Below, in pieces: positions 1-7,838 of a stretch of 64,000 nucleotides of DNA (position 1 is the first letter of the stretch; each line of letters opens with the position of its first letter). This stretch comes from ChocPot-Mid sp043804925. Its GTDB lineage: Bacteria > Bacteroidota > Ignavibacteria > Kapaibacteriales > UBA2268. Location: the NCBI GenBank assembly GCA_043804925.1, contig JAZDIP010000104.1, positions 103,813 to 167,812 on the forward strand. Reading direction: 5' to 3'. The position numbers and the translations under genes are program-made. The notes under the pieces are model-generated. The model ran no database searches, was not told the origin of the DNA, and worked only from the letters and a program-made list of their open reading frames with translations.

Positions 1-44
1 GTATTAACTTACCTGTTGATGGGGGATTCTTAAGCTGTCTTTAA
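1..44 (+). CDS. C-terminal tail of a probable short-chain dehydrogenase/reductase (partial)
   Basis: The third forward frame is open from the window edge and reads INLPVDGGFLSCL before a TAA at 42-44. A hydrophobic run followed by xVDGG(F/Y) is the usual end of classical SDR enzymes, where this loop closes the substrate pocket. Only about 13 residues are visible, so substrate and subfamily cannot be told. It lies 377 nt upstream of ftsQ, with no other gene recognised between, so it is probably not part of the division operon. A chance match is possible. Confidence 0.45.
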   Translation, partial: INLPVDGGFLSCL

Positions 45-421
45 TAAGAAATTTGATTTCAGATTATTTTTTATTAATTTTTCCTTGTTTTAATTAAATT
101 TTTCAACTATATTGCATTCAGATAATTACTGATTTTTGAAAATAATTGAAAAAAAATTTTGTAATTAGCTAAAAGTTTTGCATTTTTGGATTTAGACGAT
201 TCTCCTCAGCAGCATGATGGGAATTATGGACATGAGAAAAATTCATTTAAAAGTGAATTTTACAAACAATTATTAAATAAAAAGATAGCTATGCGGCCTG
301 TATGGTTGTGTATAGTTGTATTTATTTGTGTATAAGCCGAGCAGTGTGAATAAAGCAGCAAATTCGCACAATAAGCCATTTTTTATTAGTTTATTAAATT
401 TAAAAAATTTAAAATTATTTA

Positions 422-1219
422 ATGCAGAAAAGAATTTTAAATAGAATTTTAAGAAAAATCTTCAAAAAGGAAAACCGCCTGTTTTTATATTTATCATTAG
501 TTATTATATCAATACTTTTTCTTTCTGCGTATGCGAATAAATGGTCGTCGGGACAAACAATCGAAAGTTTTGTTATTACCGGAAATAAATTCATTCCTAC
601 CGATGAGTTACTTGGTAATGTTGATTCATCTTTAATTGAATGTCTCAGGAACGATGTCGAACTCCTTGAACTCAAGGATGAAATTGTCAAACATCCATAT
701 ATTTTAACTTCTTACGTGATGCAAAAAAATTCATCGGTTATCGAAATTGAAGTTACCGAAAGGATTCCTATTGCCTTGTTAGTCAAAAACGACGGAAATC
801 TTTGTTATTGTGATGCAATGGGATATATCCTGCCTTACAGATTATCACTACAATTTCATGAACTTCCGATATTGAGAAATTTATTTATATATGATAAGGT
901 TGATACGAATGCTTTATTGGATGCTGTAAGTATTTTAAAGCGATTAGATAAACCTGAATTTTCAAGATTCGAGAGGATTGTTTCCGAGTTGGAATATGAC
1001 AGAAAACGTAAATCTTTTATAATAACAACAGGGGACAATGCTTATAAGGTTATTTTCGGTAATGCAAAAGATATTAATAAAAAGCTTGATTTAATTTGTG
1101 ATTTTTTTGAAAATTCTTTACAGGAAATAAAAACATCCGACATCAAGTATATTGATACCCGTTGGGATGAGCGGATAATTGTACAAATGAACGATATTAA
1201 TGAGCAGCCCAGTATGTAA
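422..1219 (+). CDS. ftsQ: Cell division protein FtsQ
   Basis: A 265-residue bitopic inner-membrane protein of the divisome. A short basic cytoplasmic N-terminus (about residues 1-19) leads into one membrane helix (about 20-38). A POTRA-like beta domain follows, starting at ESFVITGNKFIP (about 47-58), then the FtsQ/DivIB beta domain (about 115-250). In other bacteria FtsQ links the early FtsZ ring to FtsBL and the septal peptidoglycan synthases. Sequence conservation of this family is low, so the call rests on the membrane/POTRA layout and on its place immediately before ftsA and ftsZ. There is no strong ribosome-binding site before the ATG. The 3' end is 159 nt from ftsA. Confidence 0.87.
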   Translation: MQKRILNRILRKIFKKENRLFLYLSLVIISILFLSAYANKWSSGQTIESFVITGNKFIPTDELLGNVDSSLIECLRNDVELLELKDEIVKHPYILTSYVMQKNSSVIEIEVTERIPIALLVKNDGNLCYCDAMGYILPYRLSLQFHELPILRNLFIYDKVDTNALLDAVSILKRLDKPEFSRFERIVSELEYDRKRKSFIITTGDNAYKVIFGNAKDINKKLDLICDFFENSLQEIKTSDIKYIDTRWDERIIVQMNDINEQPSM

Positions 1220-1378
1220 CAATTAACGGATAGAATCAGAGAAATACCGTATTATTAGGAAAACGGTGAAAGTAGAGCAAGGAATGATGGGTGGCATGTT
1301 TTGAAATTTGGAACATATAATAAATAGTGATTATAAGTGGAATAATAAATTTAAAAAAATAAATGGAAGATAGTAATT

Positions 1379-2668
1379 ATGAGTAAAAAACCAACTCCGA
1401 AAAATGGGACTCCGGTCAAACAGCAAATATCTGTTGGTTTGGACATTGGTACATCGAAAGTATGTGCTTTGGTGGCTTCACCCGGAGACAGACTAAATAC
1501 TCTAAATATTCTGGGTATCGGTATAACAGACAGTGATGGCTTAAACAGGGGCGTTGTTGTTAATATAGATAGAACCGTAAGGACTATTAAAACAGTAGTC
1601 GACCAGGCAGAACAACAATCCGGATGTGAAATAAGGGAAGTAATTGTTGGGATTGCCGGAGACCACATTGAATCATTTCAATCGAGGGGTATTATTGGGA
1701 TTTCTAATCCGACGAAAGAAATTCGTAAAAGCGATGTTGATAGAATAATAGAAGAATGCAGGAATATCAAGATTCCATCAGAACGTCAGATTTTACATGT
1801 CATACCTCAAGAATTTATTATTGACGGACAAGACGGAATAATTGACCCTGTTGGAATAAACGGAGTTCGGTTAGAAGCGAATGTGCATGTCGTTACAGGA
1901 TTGCAAACAGCCATTCAGAATTTATACAAGTGTGTCGAAAGAAACAATATTTCCGTCAAAGCTGTTGTTCTGGAACCCTTGGCGAGCAGCTATGCAGTTC
2001 TGGATTCAGAGGAGAAAGAAGTTGGTGTCGCTTTGATAGATATTGGTGGAGGCACTACCGATATAGCAATATTTGAAGAAAACATCATCAGATTTACTTC
2101 GGTTTTCGGGATTGCAGGTAAGCAGGTAACTGATGATATAAGAAAAGGACTTGGGATTATTGCTCATCAAGCAGAAAAACTGAAAAGAGATTATGGGCAT
2201 TCTTTTATGGATTCAATTCATAAAGATGATGTTTTCATGATACCGGGTATTGGTGGCAGAAAACCAACTGAAATTACAAAAAGCCAGTTCGCTAGAATAA
2301 TTCAACCAAGAATGGAGGAAATATTTGAATTTGCCCTTGCTGAAATCAGAAGGAGCGGTTATGCAGGAAGCTTGGGAGCAGGAGTAGTGATTACCGGTGG
2401 TACTTCGCTGTTAAGAGGTACTGAAGGATTGGCTCATGAAATTTTTGGAATGCCTGTGAAAATTGGGAAACCATCCGGTATAACATATTCTGGTTTGGGG
2501 CCTGAAGTCGAAAATCCAATTTATTCAACAGCAGTTGGATTAGCTCTTTATGGTTTAAAAGACAGAAAGACTCAAACAGTAATCGAGCAAACAAAAAAAG
2601 ATAAAGAGGAGCAAAAAGGCAGAAAAACCATATTTCAAAAAGTACATGAATTTTTAGAAGAACTGTAA
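1379..2668 (+). CDS. ftsA: Cell division protein FtsA
   Basis: A 429-residue actin-fold ATPase that tethers FtsZ filaments to the membrane and recruits later divisome proteins. The phosphate-1 loop DIGTSK is at residues 22-27, the phosphate-2 loop DIGGGTTD near 221, and the adenosine motif VVITGGTSLLRG near 336. The SHS2/1C insertion lies between the first two motifs. The C-terminus ends in TIFQKVHEFLEEL, a short amphipathic helix of the kind FtsA uses for membrane binding. Residues about 400-416 are a charged Lys/Glu linker. The gene sits between ftsQ and ftsZ, a classical order. Confidence 0.97.
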   Translation: MSKKPTPKNGTPVKQQISVGLDIGTSKVCALVASPGDRLNTLNILGIGITDSDGLNRGVVVNIDRTVRTIKTVVDQAEQQSGCEIREVIVGIAGDHIESFQSRGIIGISNPTKEIRKSDVDRIIEECRNIKIPSERQILHVIPQEFIIDGQDGIIDPVGINGVRLEANVHVVTGLQTAIQNLYKCVERNNISVKAVVLEPLASSYAVLDSEEKEVGVALIDIGGGTTDIAIFEENIIRFTSVFGIAGKQVTDDIRKGLGIIAHQAEKLKRDYGHSFMDSIHKDDVFMIPGIGGRKPTEITKSQFARIIQPRMEEIFEFALAEIRRSGYAGSLGAGVVITGGTSLLRGTEGLAHEIFGMPVKIGKPSGITYSGLGPEVENPIYSTAVGLALYGLKDRKTQTVIEQTKKDKEEQKGRKTIFQKVHEFLEEL

Positions 2669-2747
2669 TTAACGATTAATAGATAACGATGAAAAAGAAT
2701 CTTTTGGGAATAAATGAATTGTTAATATTTTTTTGGGGGGAAGCATA

Positions 2748-4067
2748 ATGATAGGACTGGACAACCAGGTATTAAACAGTGCAAAGATACGTGTTATCGG
2801 AGTTGGTGGCTGCGGGGGAAATGCCATCAACAACATGATTGAAAAAAACCTAACCGGCGTAAGTTTTATTTCAGCAAACACGGACAAACAGGTGCTGGAT
2901 ACTAATTTGGCACAAATGAAACTTCAGATAGGGAAGGAAACCACACGTGGTCTGGGTGCAGGAGGCGATCCTGAAGTCGGCAGAATTTCTGCTGAAGAGA
3001 ATATCGAGGAAATAAAGGAATCTTTGCTAAACAGCGATATGGTTTTTGTTACTGCAGGGATGGGCGGCGGAACTGGAACCGGAGCCGCTCCAATTATTGC
3101 TAAGGCAGCAAGAGATATGGATGCATTAGTAGTGGCAGTTGTTACCAAACCTTTTTCGTGGGAAGGCAAAAGAGCTAAAATCGCCGAAGATGGAATTAAT
3201 GAATTGAAGCAATTTGTTGATGCTTTGATAACAATCCCAAATCAAAAGCTTTTGGAAATAACAGATAAAAAGGTAACTTTTAAACAATCATATATGATTG
3301 TTGATGATGTTTTGTATAATGCTACGAGAGGTATTTCCGACATAATCACCAAGCCGGGTCTGGTTAATGTGGATTTTGCCGATGTACGCAGTGTGATGAA
3401 AGGACAGGGCGATGCTTTGATGGGTATTGGTATTGCTTCGGGAGAAAACCGGGCGATTGAAGCAACTAAAAATGCTTTGAATTCTCCGCTTTTGGAGAAC
3501 GTATCAATAGCCGGAGCCCAGGGAGTTCTTGTCAATATTACGGGTAACGAAGAAATAACAGGTTTACACGAGATTGCCCAGGCAATAGCAATGATTGAAG
3601 AATGTGCCGGTCCTGAGGTTAATTTAATCCATGGTGTTGTTCTTGTTAGCGAACCGATGGAAGAACTGATGGTTACCGTTGTAGCTACCGGGTTTAATAA
3701 TAAAGCCGAGAGGCCAAAAATGCAAAGACCCGCATTGAATCTTGGTTTTAAGGAAAAAGACATGTTCAACTTAAAACCAAAACAAGTTAGCGATATTTCT
3801 TTTGACAGAAAAGTTGAAACGATACCCGAAAAGGTTGCAATACCGATGGGACGGCAGGTCAGCCCAAGAGGCGAAGATGAATTAAAAAAGCTCGATGTTC
3901 CGACTTTTATTCGAAGACTTGGAAATCCTGAAGAACAAAATTCCTTAAATACTGACCAAGCTGTGCAGAACAGCGCTGAAAAAGTTCCTGCAGGATTGGG
4001 ATTTGACAAAGCCGCTTCCTTAAAAAACTATGACCAGCCGGCGTTTTTAAGGAAGATTATGGACTAA
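2748..4067 (+). CDS. ftsZ: Cell division protein FtsZ
   Basis: Tubulin-like GTPase that forms the cytokinetic ring. Visible landmarks are GVGGCGGNAINNM near the N-terminus, the GTP-binding tubulin signature GGGTGTG near residue 106, the T7 loop NVDFADVRSVM, and a conserved C-terminal peptide QPAFLRKIMD that binds FtsA. A variable linker of about 100 residues precedes that peptide. I chose the ATG at 2748 rather than the in-frame TTG at 2733 because GGGGGGAAG lies just upstream of the ATG as a ribosome-binding site. This gives 439 residues, and the homologous core starts right after. A strong terminator follows. Confidence 0.98.
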   Translation: MIGLDNQVLNSAKIRVIGVGGCGGNAINNMIEKNLTGVSFISANTDKQVLDTNLAQMKLQIGKETTRGLGAGGDPEVGRISAEENIEEIKESLLNSDMVFVTAGMGGGTGTGAAPIIAKAARDMDALVVAVVTKPFSWEGKRAKIAEDGINELKQFVDALITIPNQKLLEITDKKVTFKQSYMIVDDVLYNATRGISDIITKPGLVNVDFADVRSVMKGQGDALMGIGIASGENRAIEATKNALNSPLLENVSIAGAQGVLVNITGNEEITGLHEIAQAIAMIEECAGPEVNLIHGVVLVSEPMEELMVTVVATGFNNKAERPKMQRPALNLGFKEKDMFNLKPKQVSDISFDRKVETIPEKVAIPMGRQVSPRGEDELKKLDVPTFIRRLGNPEEQNSLNTDQAVQNSAEKVPAGLGFDKAASLKNYDQPAFLRKIMD

Positions 4068-4160
4068 TGAAATTGTTATATCAGCGTAATTATTTCTGTT
4101 GGTTGAAATTACTGACAGATTTAAATATTGTATTTTGATTTCTCCCAAGGAATGAAAATT

Positions 4161-4191
4161 AACCGTCTTGGCTTGCTGAGACGGTTTTTTT
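4161..4191 (+). terminator. Intrinsic terminator of the fts genes
   Basis: AACCGTCT (4161-4168) pairs perfectly with AGACGGTT (4179-4186) around a 10-nt loop and is followed by a T run. It lies 94 nt after the ftsZ stop and marks the end of the division gene cluster. Confidence 0.85.
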
Positions 4192-4257
4192 AAATGAAAT
4201 AAAATTTTTTTAGTTGTTTGTCAAAGAACGATGCAATAGTTAAAGTTGCGGTGCAAT

Positions 4258-4398
4258 TCATGGGCTTTGTATCTCTTTTATTTCCTTGGCATTAGGAGCA
4301 TCAGCGGAAAAAGTTGCATCAATTTCACCGATTTTTTCAGTTTTATTATCTGTTATCTGTAATCCATTTTTCGTTATTTTATAAAACCGAAATCAATT
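4258..4398 (-). pseudogene. Possible C-terminal gene remnant, unknown family
   Basis: On the minus strand about 45 codons are open before a TGA at 4258-4260. They read as a soluble segment containing GLQITDNKTEKIGEIDATF. An in-frame TGA lies upstream, there is no start codon, and nothing recognisable follows. It may be the tail of a gene lost when the repeat-rich region formed, or chance. Confidence 0.2.
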
Positions 4399-4518
4399 TA
4401 CAAAGAACATGCTGGACAAATTTAGTTGTTAGGTATTAAACGTAATGGAAATTATTTTAAAAGGACTATTATTTTGTTCTCGGTTGTCAGTTATCGGTAT
4501 CGGTTGAAAACGAAACAG

Positions 4519-5258
4519 TATCCTTCGACAAGCTCTGGAAGACCGCAGACAGCAGACAGCAGGCGGGAGGAAGAGAATACAGTTACAGACAGATTCACTG
4601 AGGAGGCATGGAGGGACACAGAGAAGAAGTCTGAACCGTTGATTGTAGCTGATTGAACTGATTTTGGTGATTATTAACAGCGTAGCTGTGGTATCTATTA
4701 TGTCGCCACTACGTGGCTTTGAGCGTTGTTGGTTGTCGTGTGCTACAAAGGTGATACCACTACGTGGTTAAGAATTTCTGTCGGAACTGGGATTTTTAGG
4801 ATTTATGGGATGGACAGGAAAATTGCTGTCAGATGTAACAAAGACAGAACGAAATTAAAATGTAAAATGTAGAATGTAGAATGTAGAATTGAAGGCAGTT
4901 ACACGGAGCTACACAGAGGAGGCACAGAGGGACACAGAGAAAATGTCTGAACCGTTGATTGTAGCTGATTGAAATGATTTCGCTGATTTTTTTAACAGCG
5001 TAGCTGTGGTATCTTGGTAGAAAAAGTGAACCAATAGCGGTTTGAACAGCGTAGCTGTGGCATTTTTATATAATCGTAATTAGTAATCGTTAATTCGTAA
5101 TTGAATCAATGCCGCCACTACGTGGCTTTGGTCGTTGTTGGTTGTCGTGTGCTACAAAGGTGATACCACTACGTGGTTAAGAATTTTTGTCGGAACTGGG
5201 ATTTTTAGGATTTTTGGGATGGACAGGAAAATTGCTGTCAGTTGTAAAAAGTGACAGG
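4519..5258. repeat. Repeat-rich intergenic block with two diverged copies of a roughly 270-350 bp unit
   Basis: Copy 1 (about 4590-4833) and copy 2 (about 4908-5245) share the same ordered modules. These are GAGGCA..GAGGGACACAGAGA, then CTGAACCGTTGATTGTAGCTGATTG, AACAGCGTAGCTGTGG, GCCACTACGTGGCTTTG, a segment ending TGATACCACTACGTGGTTAAG, and GTCGGAACTGGGATTTTTAGGATT with GGACAGGAAAATTGCTGTCAG. Copy 2 contains an extra AACAGCGTAGCTGTGG and a heptad-like AT-rich insert (about 5073-5106). A CCTTCGACAAGCTC repeat opens the block at 4520. Short open frames here are made entirely of repeat sequence. I see no gene in 4400-5470. Confidence 0.8.
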
Positions 5259-5473
5259 ACGGGAAAGCCACAGAGCCACACACCCCCTACCCCCCTCTTG
5301 ATAGGGGGGACAAGAGACCCCACCCCTGCTCTCCCCGAATCAGGGAGGGAGAAGAAAGATGTAATCTTTAGGCGATATTTTTTTCCTCATCGCTTTTTGC
5401 TGTCAGGTGTAGGAACTGACAGAACGGAATATTACCTCAATTTATTGATTCGAATGAGTAATTATATATACTA

Positions 5474-6052
5474 CTAAGGAGCTTCTTTTATTTTTAATAT
5501 ATTTTTTAATTCATCAATTACTTTTTTTAAATCATCAATTTCTTTTCTAAGTTCAATTTCCTTTAATCCTTTAACTAGTTTATCAGTTAATACAGCCAGG
5601 AGACTAGAAAAAGCATTAGTTATTGAATGTAAAGTTTGCGGTAAAAAACCACTTAATCCTAAGAAAGCAAAAACAAATAAAAACAAATCCGACCAATCTA
5701 GAACTATTTGGTTACCACATTCCACAATGTTCAAATTTTTTCTTGCAAAAATATACAAGCAAATCCACCCAAAAAATCCACCCATGAAATTAAAAACGAA
5801 TTGTAAACCACCATGAACAATATGATGATATAAAAAAACACTATTAAATGATTTCCAAGGTTTTTCAAAATTCTTTTTTAATTCAATTTGATTTTTTGTA
5901 TCATTTTCATATTTTTCATGATTAAATATATAATTTGCCTTGTTTGATCTAGTGTCATGCCAATAGTATCGAAGACCAAAATATAAACCAAAAATTGTTG
6001 CAAAATAAATCCAAGAATCAGCTATAAATTCAAGAAATTTTTCGAGATTCAT
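5474..6052 (-). CDS. Unknown membrane protein with C-terminal coiled coil
   Basis: A 192-residue protein of no family I recognise. It has a hydrophobic helix near residues 10-28, a charged middle part, two or three further membrane segments between about 70 and 140, and a C-terminal Lys/Glu/Leu-rich stretch (about 155-190) with heptad spacing typical of a coiled coil. AAGGAGA lies 6 nt before the ATG on the minus strand, a good ribosome-binding site. It follows the next membrane protein gene by 27 nt, so the two are probably cotranscribed. Both lie downstream of methyltransferase remnants in an accessory region, so a defence role is possible but unproven. Confidence 0.7.
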   Translation of the reverse strand: MNLEKFLEFIADSWIYFATIFGLYFGLRYYWHDTRSNKANYIFNHEKYENDTKNQIELKKNFEKPWKSFNSVFLYHHIVHGGLQFVFNFMGGFFGWICLYIFARKNLNIVECGNQIVLDWSDLFLFVFAFLGLSGFLPQTLHSITNAFSSLLAVLTDKLVKGLKEIELRKEIDDLKKVIDELKNILKIKEAP

Positions 6053-6079
6053 ATTATCTCCTTTCTGTAAATTATTTAA

Positions 6080-6718
6080 TTAATACAACGACAATGATCT
6101 TTGTCTAAAAATATAAAAGTAATTCAAAGTTGGATTTTTGGTAAGTTCATCACCATTAGCGAGTGAATACTCAAAATCCACATCAAATTTTAAAATTTCA
6201 TCATCTCCATAATTATTTTTTTTATTGTAGTAAATGTCTTTATAACTTTCACCTGCTAATTTTAAATATCTATCGATATCAATCCATCCATTAAAGATCC
6301 CAAATGGTTGAATTGTACGGTATTCTTTACCTCCATAAAAATCATTTGTTTCATACAGTTTACCAAAAACTACAGATTTTATAATACATCTACATTTTAA
6401 AGGATATTTTGTGAAATTTTGCATAATAACCCTAAACTCATGATTTTCATGTACTGTACCTAGAGGTTCATATTTCTTTTGATCTTCCGCTGAAATTAAC
6501 TTTACACTTGCACTTAAAATTAAATCCTGTCGATAAATTTTGTAGTTATAATAAGTATAATAAATCAAAGCTATAAAGGTAATGAATAAAATGAAATCAT
6601 TGTTACTTAGATTCATATGAAAACAAAATCTTAGTAATAAATAAAAAATGAACCATAACAAAATAATTAGGAAAATTGATTTAAATTTTTGAAAAAATTT
6701 TATACTTTTATTTTTCAT
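6080..6718 (-). CDS. Unknown protein, two N-terminal membrane helices and a soluble C-terminal domain
   Basis: A 212-residue protein with a basic N-terminus, two adjacent hydrophobic helices (about 11-29 and 36-55) and a 150-residue soluble part rich in Tyr and Phe that looks beta-sheet-like. No catalytic motif or known family is seen. I chose the ATG at 6718 because AGAGGTG precedes it at correct spacing. A longer frame starting at 6745 would run into the remnant of a methyltransferase tail. It is the first gene of a probable two-gene transcription unit with the membrane protein at 5474-6052. Confidence 0.7.
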   Translation of the reverse strand: MKNKSIKFFQKFKSIFLIILLWFIFYLLLRFCFHMNLSNNDFILFITFIALIYYTYYNYKIYRQDLILSASVKLISAEDQKKYEPLGTVHENHEFRVIMQNFTKYPLKCRCIIKSVVFGKLYETNDFYGGKEYRTIQPFGIFNGWIDIDRYLKLAGESYKDIYYNKKNNYGDDEILKFDVDFEYSLANGDELTKNPTLNYFYIFRQRSLSLY

Positions 6719-6737
6719 ATAACACCTCTTAATTATT

Positions 6738-6794
6738 TTATTCATAAAACATATTTATTTCTTCTTCAGGTGTATCTATTCTTTTCACACTCTT
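6738..6794 (-). pseudogene. Remnant of a DNA methyltransferase C-terminus (copy A)
   Basis: Nineteen minus-strand codons end in KRIDTPEEEINMFYE and a TAA. The sequence is nearly the same as the end of the remnant at 7381-7530 (KRIDAPEEEINMFE), and the DNA of the two is a direct repeat of about 47 bp with a 3-nt indel. The fragment is cut off at 6794 by a TTGTCGGAACT repeat. It is too short to be functional. The methyltransferase assignment comes from copy B. Confidence 0.55.
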
Positions 6795-6840
6795 TGTCGG
6801 AACTGTGATTTTTGTGATTTGTGTGATTTTTATGATAAAA
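6794..6840 (+). repeat. TTGTCNGAACT/GATT repeat, outer left copy
   Basis: TTGTCGGAACTGTGATTTTT starts at 6794 and is followed by further GTGATT/ATGAT units. It belongs to the same family as the copies at 6861-6886, 7284-7320, 7332-7376, 4779-4833 and 5188-5245. Confidence 0.8.
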
Positions 6841-6860
6841 CAAAATCATGTTTTCATATT

Positions 6861-6886
6861 AATCATATAAATCATAGTTCAGACAA
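6861..6886 (-). repeat. Left inverted copy of the TTGTCTGAACT repeat at the GxxExxY gene
   Basis: Read on the minus strand, 6886-6869 is TTGTCTGAACTATGATTT, followed by ATATGATT. The 18-bp core is identical to 7284-7301 in opposite orientation. The stop codon of the GxxExxY gene (TGA, 6879-6881) lies inside this copy. Confidence 0.85.
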
Positions 6887-7277
6887 TTTGTTTGTATTTC
6901 TTATTTTCAAATCTTTTGAACTCAAGACTTTGAGCTCCAAAATTAATCAACAATCCGATTTCCAGATTGTATGCTTCCAAATAATTGATTGCCTGTGCTA
7001 AATGAACTTTCTCCAATTCAATCAATGCTTTCAACTCAACTGAAATTTTATCTTCAACAAGAAAATCAACTCGTCTTTCACCAACTTCAACGTGTTTGTA
7101 ATGAACTTTTATTGGTTGTTCTCTTATGAATTTTATCTTTCTTAGCCGGAATTCTTCTGCTAATGCTCTTTGATAAATCAACTCCTGAAAACCATTGCCT
7201 AATGCTTTGTGTACTTCTAAAGCAGCACCAATAATTTTTGATGTCAATTCCGAATATTTATATTTTTCATTTATCAT
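6879..7277 (-). CDS. GxxExxY family protein (PDDEXK-like)
   Basis: A 132-residue member of the GxxExxY family, named for its G..E..Y motif, here GFQELIY near residues 29-35. A second conserved block, VDFLVEDKISVELKA (about 68-82), has the D...ExK arrangement of PD-(D/E)XK nucleases, so a nuclease-like fold is plausible. No biochemical role is established for the family as far as I know. The coding region fills almost exactly the space between two outward-facing inverted repeats, and its stop codon is part of the left one. No close ribosome-binding site is visible because the repeat abuts the start. It lies between two remnants of a methyltransferase tail. Confidence 0.9.
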   Translation of the reverse strand: MINEKYKYSELTSKIIGAALEVHKALGNGFQELIYQRALAEEFRLRKIKFIREQPIKVHYKHVEVGERRVDFLVEDKISVELKALIELEKVHLAQAINYLEAYNLEIGLLINFGAQSLEFKRFENKKYKQIV

Positions 7278-7283
7278 AATTTT

Positions 7284-7376
7284 TTGTCTGAACTATGATT
7301 TTTGTGATTAATATGATTGCTGAGATTATATTTGTCAGAACTGTGATTCATATGATTTTTATGATTGCCATGATTA
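7284..7376 (+). repeat. Right copies of the TTGTCTGAACT repeat (two tandem units)
   Basis: TTGTCTGAACTATGATTT (7284-7301) is an exact inverted match to the left border of the GxxExxY gene. A second diverged unit, TTGTCAGAACTGTGATT, starts at 7332. Each is followed by several ATGATT/GTGATT units. The next base block is the methyltransferase remnant at 7381. Confidence 0.85.
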
Positions 7377-7380
7377 TTTA

Positions 7381-7530
7381 TTATTCAAACATATTTATTT
7401 CTTCTTCTGGGGCATCTATTCTTTTGCTTGATTTCTTAAACGTTGTTTGCAATCCTTTGCCGGGGATTTGGACGGATTTGTGCATCTCCTTAAGCACATC
7501 GAGGCAGTTGCCGTAGTAGAGTTCGTTCAT
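7381..7530 (-). pseudogene. Internally deleted DNA methyltransferase remnant (copy B)
   Basis: A 49-codon minus-strand frame starts MNELYYGNCLDVLKEM, which matches the YxGdnLdvL start typical of adenine/cytosine-N4 DNA methyltransferases of restriction-modification systems. After residue 17 it jumps directly to a short C-terminal tail ending APEEEINMFE. The whole catalytic body (SAM-binding FxGxG and DPPY-type motifs) is absent. The reading frame is preserved across the junction, so it could in principle be translated, but it cannot be an enzyme. It is the best evidence that a restriction-modification locus once stood here. Confidence 0.6.
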
Positions 7531-7534
7531 TACC

Positions 7535-7838
7535 TTAGTTCATAAAGTTTATAAAGTATAAAGTTTAAAAGTTTAAAAGTCCCAAAAGGAAAATTACGAA
7601 AGATTTGAGAGAAAAGCAAGAAGTCTGAAGACAGAAGTCAGAAGTCTGAATTCTCGTGAACCGAAAACCGAAAAAATCACTTATGAAAAGGACATCTTAT
7701 TATTCGTTGTGTTACCATAGTACAATCCCTATCGGGATAGGCAATTGTTAATTGTTAATGATATCCTTCGACAAGCTCAGGATGATAGGAGAAGGGGAGA
7801 CGGCAGACGGCAGTCAAAAAGACAGAAAAATAAAAGAT
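7535..7838. repeat. Intergenic stretch of short tandem and dispersed repeats
   Basis: No gene is seen. The stretch holds AAAGTTT-type near-heptads (7541-7585), AAGTCTG/AAGACAG/AAGTCAG heptads (7619-7648), an ACCATAGTACAATCCCTATCGGGAT copy (7713-7737), AATTGTT heptads (7742-7758), a CCTTCGACAAGCTCAGGATGA copy (7764-7784) and GCAGACG units (7803-7815). Confidence 0.7.

Noticed and set aside
2733..2747. TTG start five codons upstream of the ftsZ ATG
   Set aside because: These bases contain the GGGGGGAAG that serves as ribosome-binding site for the ATG at 2748, and the conserved FtsZ sequence begins after that ATG.
4426..5477. Two open frames (4426-4656 and 5187-5477, plus strand) in the repeat-rich region
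   Set aside because: Both consist entirely of dispersed and tandem repeat sequence, have no ribosome-binding site and no protein-like composition.
6819..7001. Plus-strand ORF opposite the GxxExxY gene
   Set aside because: It is antisense to the conserved GxxExxY coding sequence and made partly of the border repeat.
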